A stretch of 64,000 nucleotides of DNA, taken from Streptomyces sp. 840.1. Lineage in GTDB: Bacteria > Actinomycetota > Actinomycetes > Streptomycetales > Streptomycetaceae. The stretch spans positions 186,001-250,000 of the forward strand of contig NZ_RJUU01000003.1 of assembly GCF_003751445.1 (NCBI RefSeq). The letters are read 5' to 3'. A model generated the notes under the pieces. That model did not search any database, had not been told where the DNA came from, and was given only the letters and a program-made list of their open reading frames with translations. Of the stretch, positions 62,303 through 64,000 are shown piece after piece (positions within the stretch are counted from its first letter, which is position 1; the number at the start of each line of letters is the position of its first letter). The translations under genes were made by a program, and so were the position numbers.

Positions 62303-63621
62303 CAGGACTCCTTGTGGCGGTTGTCGCGTACGAGGAACTCGGCGAACTCCGCGTCCGCGTCGCGTGCGACCGGCGGTACGGACTCGCCGAGTATGCCCGC
62401 GACCAGTGGACGGCCGACGATGTCGCGGGCCCGGCCGACCTGGAGGACCCGGGGCCGGTCGTAGCCGCGACCGCGTTCGGCGTTGAGCCGCATGGCTTCG
62501 GCGAGGTCCGGCGGGAAGGAGGCCAGCGTCTTCGGGTCGGACCACACCGAGGAGCGGGCGCCGGGTATGCCGTCGGACTGCAGGGCGGCCGACATCCCGG
62601 GCCCCGCGGCCCACCTGATGAACTCCCAGGCGTCGTCGCGCAGAAGGGAGAAGGTGTTGATGCCGAGGCTCCAGGACGGGATGTTGTGGGGTCTGGCGCC
62701 TGCCGGTCCGGCCGGGAAGGGCGCGAAGCCGACGCTCTCGCGCACCTTGGACACCTTGGGGTCGAGGAAGCTGCTGTAGATCGCGTCGGCGTCGATGTAG
62801 AACGCCGCCTTGCCCTGGGCGAAGATCGGCATCGCCTGTTCGAGGCTCATGTTGGTCGCGCCGGGCGGGCCGGCCTTGGCCAGCAGGCTGCCGTAGTACT
62901 CGTACGCGGCCAGGGCCTCGGGGCTGCCGATGCCGGACTTCCCGTCGATGACGAAGTCCCCGCCGTGCGAGTAGAGGAAGCTCGACCACTGGGAGACGGC
63001 GCCGCTGCGCTGGCCCCGGCCGACGTATCCGTAGAAGCCTTTGTCGCGCCGGGTCAGCTCCCGGGCGGCGTCCATCAGCGCGTCCAGGGTGCGCGGCGGC
63101 CCGCCGAGGTCCTCGACCAGGTCCTTGCGGTAGTAGAGCGCGGGGCGTTCGGTCACCACCGGGACGCTCAGCACCTTTCCGGCGGTCACGGACGCCTCGC
63201 GCGGGGCCTTCTGGAAGTCCGGCCAGTCGAACTCCGCGTCGTCCTCGACCCGGTCGCTGAGGTCGGCGAGCCAGCCGTTGTGGCCGAAGACCAGCTGTTC
63301 CTGGAGTGCGCGGACCATCATGACGTCGACGTCGGTGCCCGAGGCGTTCAGCTTGACGTTGTAGCTGCTCGACAACTGGTCGGCGGTGAGCAGGGTCATG
63401 GAGACCCGCCGTCCGATCCGGTCCTCGAACTCCTTGATGCGGCGCTTGATCGCCTGGGACCACACGTGGTTGATGGCCATGATCCGCAGCGGCGTACCGG
63501 CCGTGGGCTTCCCGCCACCGGCCGAACAGGCGCTCAGCGCCCCCGCCCCGGCGGCGCCCGCGACTCCTGCCGCCAGCCTCCCGAAGGCGCGCCGGCTCAG
63601 GAGCTGGCTGCTCGTGGACAT
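62302..63621 (-). CDS. Sugar ABC transporter solute-binding lipoprotein
   Basis: 439 residues. Signal LSRRAFGRLAAGVAGAAGAG with a twin-arginine pair and lipobox LSAC, so a membrane-anchored lipoprotein, perhaps Tat-exported. Family marks of SBP_bac_1: VWSQAIKRRIKEFEDRIGRRV, DVMMVRALQEQLV, LPVVTERPALYYRKDLVEDL-like segment, and AWEFIRWAAGPGM near the end. First gene of the operon. Given the dehydratase at its end, the ligand is likely a sugar acid or a sugar converted to one. Confidence 0.9.
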   Translation of the reverse strand: MSTSSQLLSRRAFGRLAAGVAGAAGAGALSACSAGGGKPTAGTPLRIMAINHVWSQAIKRRIKEFEDRIGRRVSMTLLTADQLSSSYNVKLNASGTDVDVMMVRALQEQLVFGHNGWLADLSDRVEDDAEFDWPDFQKAPREASVTAGKVLSVPVVTERPALYYRKDLVEDLGGPPRTLDALMDAARELTRRDKGFYGYVGRGQRSGAVSQWSSFLYSHGGDFVIDGKSGIGSPEALAAYEYYGSLLAKAGPPGATNMSLEQAMPIFAQGKAAFYIDADAIYSSFLDPKVSKVRESVGFAPFPAGPAGARPHNIPSWSLGINTFSLLRDDAWEFIRWAAGPGMSAALQSDGIPGARSSVWSDPKTLASFPPDLAEAMRLNAERGRGYDRPRVLQVGRARDIVGRPLVAGILGESVPPVARDADAEFAEFLVRDNRHKES

Positions 63622-63716
63622 CCTTGTCCTCGTCTCTGTGCGGTGTGGTGCCGGGTCTCGTGGTGCCGGGGACTGCGTGTCGCGTCCCGGTCCGCACCAC
63701 CCCGACCGTCTGGTCC

Positions 63717-63733
63717 AACTGGTAGGACCAGTT
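63717..63733. promoter_or_regulatory. GntR/FadR-type operator before the sugar-acid operon
   Basis: Perfect palindrome AACTGGT-AGG-ACCAGTT. It overlaps a second dyad TGGTCC...GGACCA (63711-63730). The TGGT-N3-ACCA spacing suits FadR-subfamily GntR proteins. It lies 96 bases upstream of the binding-protein start and about 120 bases from the end of the partial regulator gene. Confidence 0.6.
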
Positions 63734-63850
63734 GTTTCAGACGGGACCGTAACAGCAGAAGAGCCGTGCCGACCAGCCCCTGAGGGGAATTGTCCGTGGG
63801 GGAACGGGAGAACTGCCGGTGCGGGGAAGCCCTGGTGAACCGGTGGGCGG

Positions 63851-64000
63851 CTACTCGCCGGATCCGCCGCCCCGGCGGCCCTCCGCCTGGTCGAGCAGCG
63901 TCTCGATGTGGTTGCGGGCCATGGTGTCGACCCGCAGGTCGAGATCCGCCCCGTAGGTGCGCAGCCCCAGCGTCAGGTGCTCCCGCATCCGTACGCAGGC
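63851..64000 (-). CDS. Probable GntR-family regulator, C-terminal 49 residues only
   Basis: Open from the right edge to TAG at 63853-63851. Reads ACVRMREHLTLGLRTYGADL, then DLRVDTMARNHIETLLDQAE and a short Gly/Arg tail. The first helix resembles the final helix of FCD ligand domains in FadR-type GntR regulators (xRMREHL). Only the end is visible, so the call rests on this helix and on the GntR-type palindrome between it and the operon. Confidence 0.5.
   Translation of the reverse strand, partial: ACVRMREHLTLGLRTYGADLDLRVDTMARNHIETLLDQAEGRRGGGSGE

Noticed and set aside
1..64000. CRISPR arrays, tRNA or rRNA genes, prophage
   Set aside because: No regularly spaced repeats, no cloverleaf with a clear T-loop and acceptor stem, and no phage structural or integrase genes were seen on either strand.

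Overview
The window is a high-GC actinobacterial chromosome segment. GC-rich third codon positions, GTG/TTG starts, apparent leaderless genes, Tat-type signal sequences, a rare TTA codon pair, a DasR-like operator and a spore-associated protein A homologue all point to Streptomyces or a close relative. No rRNA, tRNA, CRISPR array or prophage was seen. It reads like an accessory or arm region: secreted hydrolases, drug efflux, regulators, and several broken or rearranged genes.

Layout. 1-7.4 kb: a secreted protein cut by the left edge, a NucA/NucB-type DNase broken into three frames, a DinB-fold protein, a ComB-family phosphatase, a secreted GH99-like protein with FN3 and discoidin domains, a GNAT acetyltransferase, a MITE-like 166 bp element and a TmrB-like ATPase. 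7.7-13.8 kb: a putative autoregulated DNA-binding protein with an 11-bp phased operator, a DUF4097 protein, a DrrAB-type ABC exporter whose ATPase gene is frameshifted in a minisatellite, a TetR regulator and a DHA2 efflux pump. 13.8-22.6 kb: two methyltransferases, a large secreted PAP2 phosphatase under a LacI-type operator, an MFS protein, a small secreted protein and an Aur1-like membrane PAP2 protein.

22.6-25.5 kb holds the most unusual locus: a 22-residue peptide gene with a good promoter and ribosome binding site, a perfect 12-bp hairpin, an acyl-adenylate-forming ligase, and a translationally coupled membrane protein carrying the YD and GLGD motifs of presenilin/signal-peptide-peptidase proteases. 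This looks like a peptide-plus-enzymes operon that I cannot match to a described pathway. 25.5-29.8 kb: a sirtuin, a DoxX-like protein, SapA, then a DasR-box-associated GH25 muramidase and GH3 hexosaminidase.

29.9-34.4 kb: wall or capsular polymer genes (hexapeptide acyltransferase, NAD-dependent epimerase, TarI-like cytidylyltransferase, TagF-like polymerase). A second, longer TagF-like polymerase lies at 50.2 kb. 34.7-41.9 kb: an MMPL exporter with a two-component system, then an MFS/FAD-monooxygenase pair that both carry TTA codons (bldA dependence expected). 41.9-50 kb: a secreted discoidin enzyme with the same LacI-type operator as the 17.5 kb gene, an MFS-amidase chimera, and a MarR-FUSC pair. 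53-59 kb: a Tat-exported phospholipase C, a nuclease-like remnant, an MHS transporter and a prolyl oligopeptidase. 59.2-64 kb: a sugar-acid operon (binding protein, two permeases, mannonate/galactonate dehydratase-type enolase) behind a GntR-type palindrome, with the probable GntR regulator cut by the right edge.
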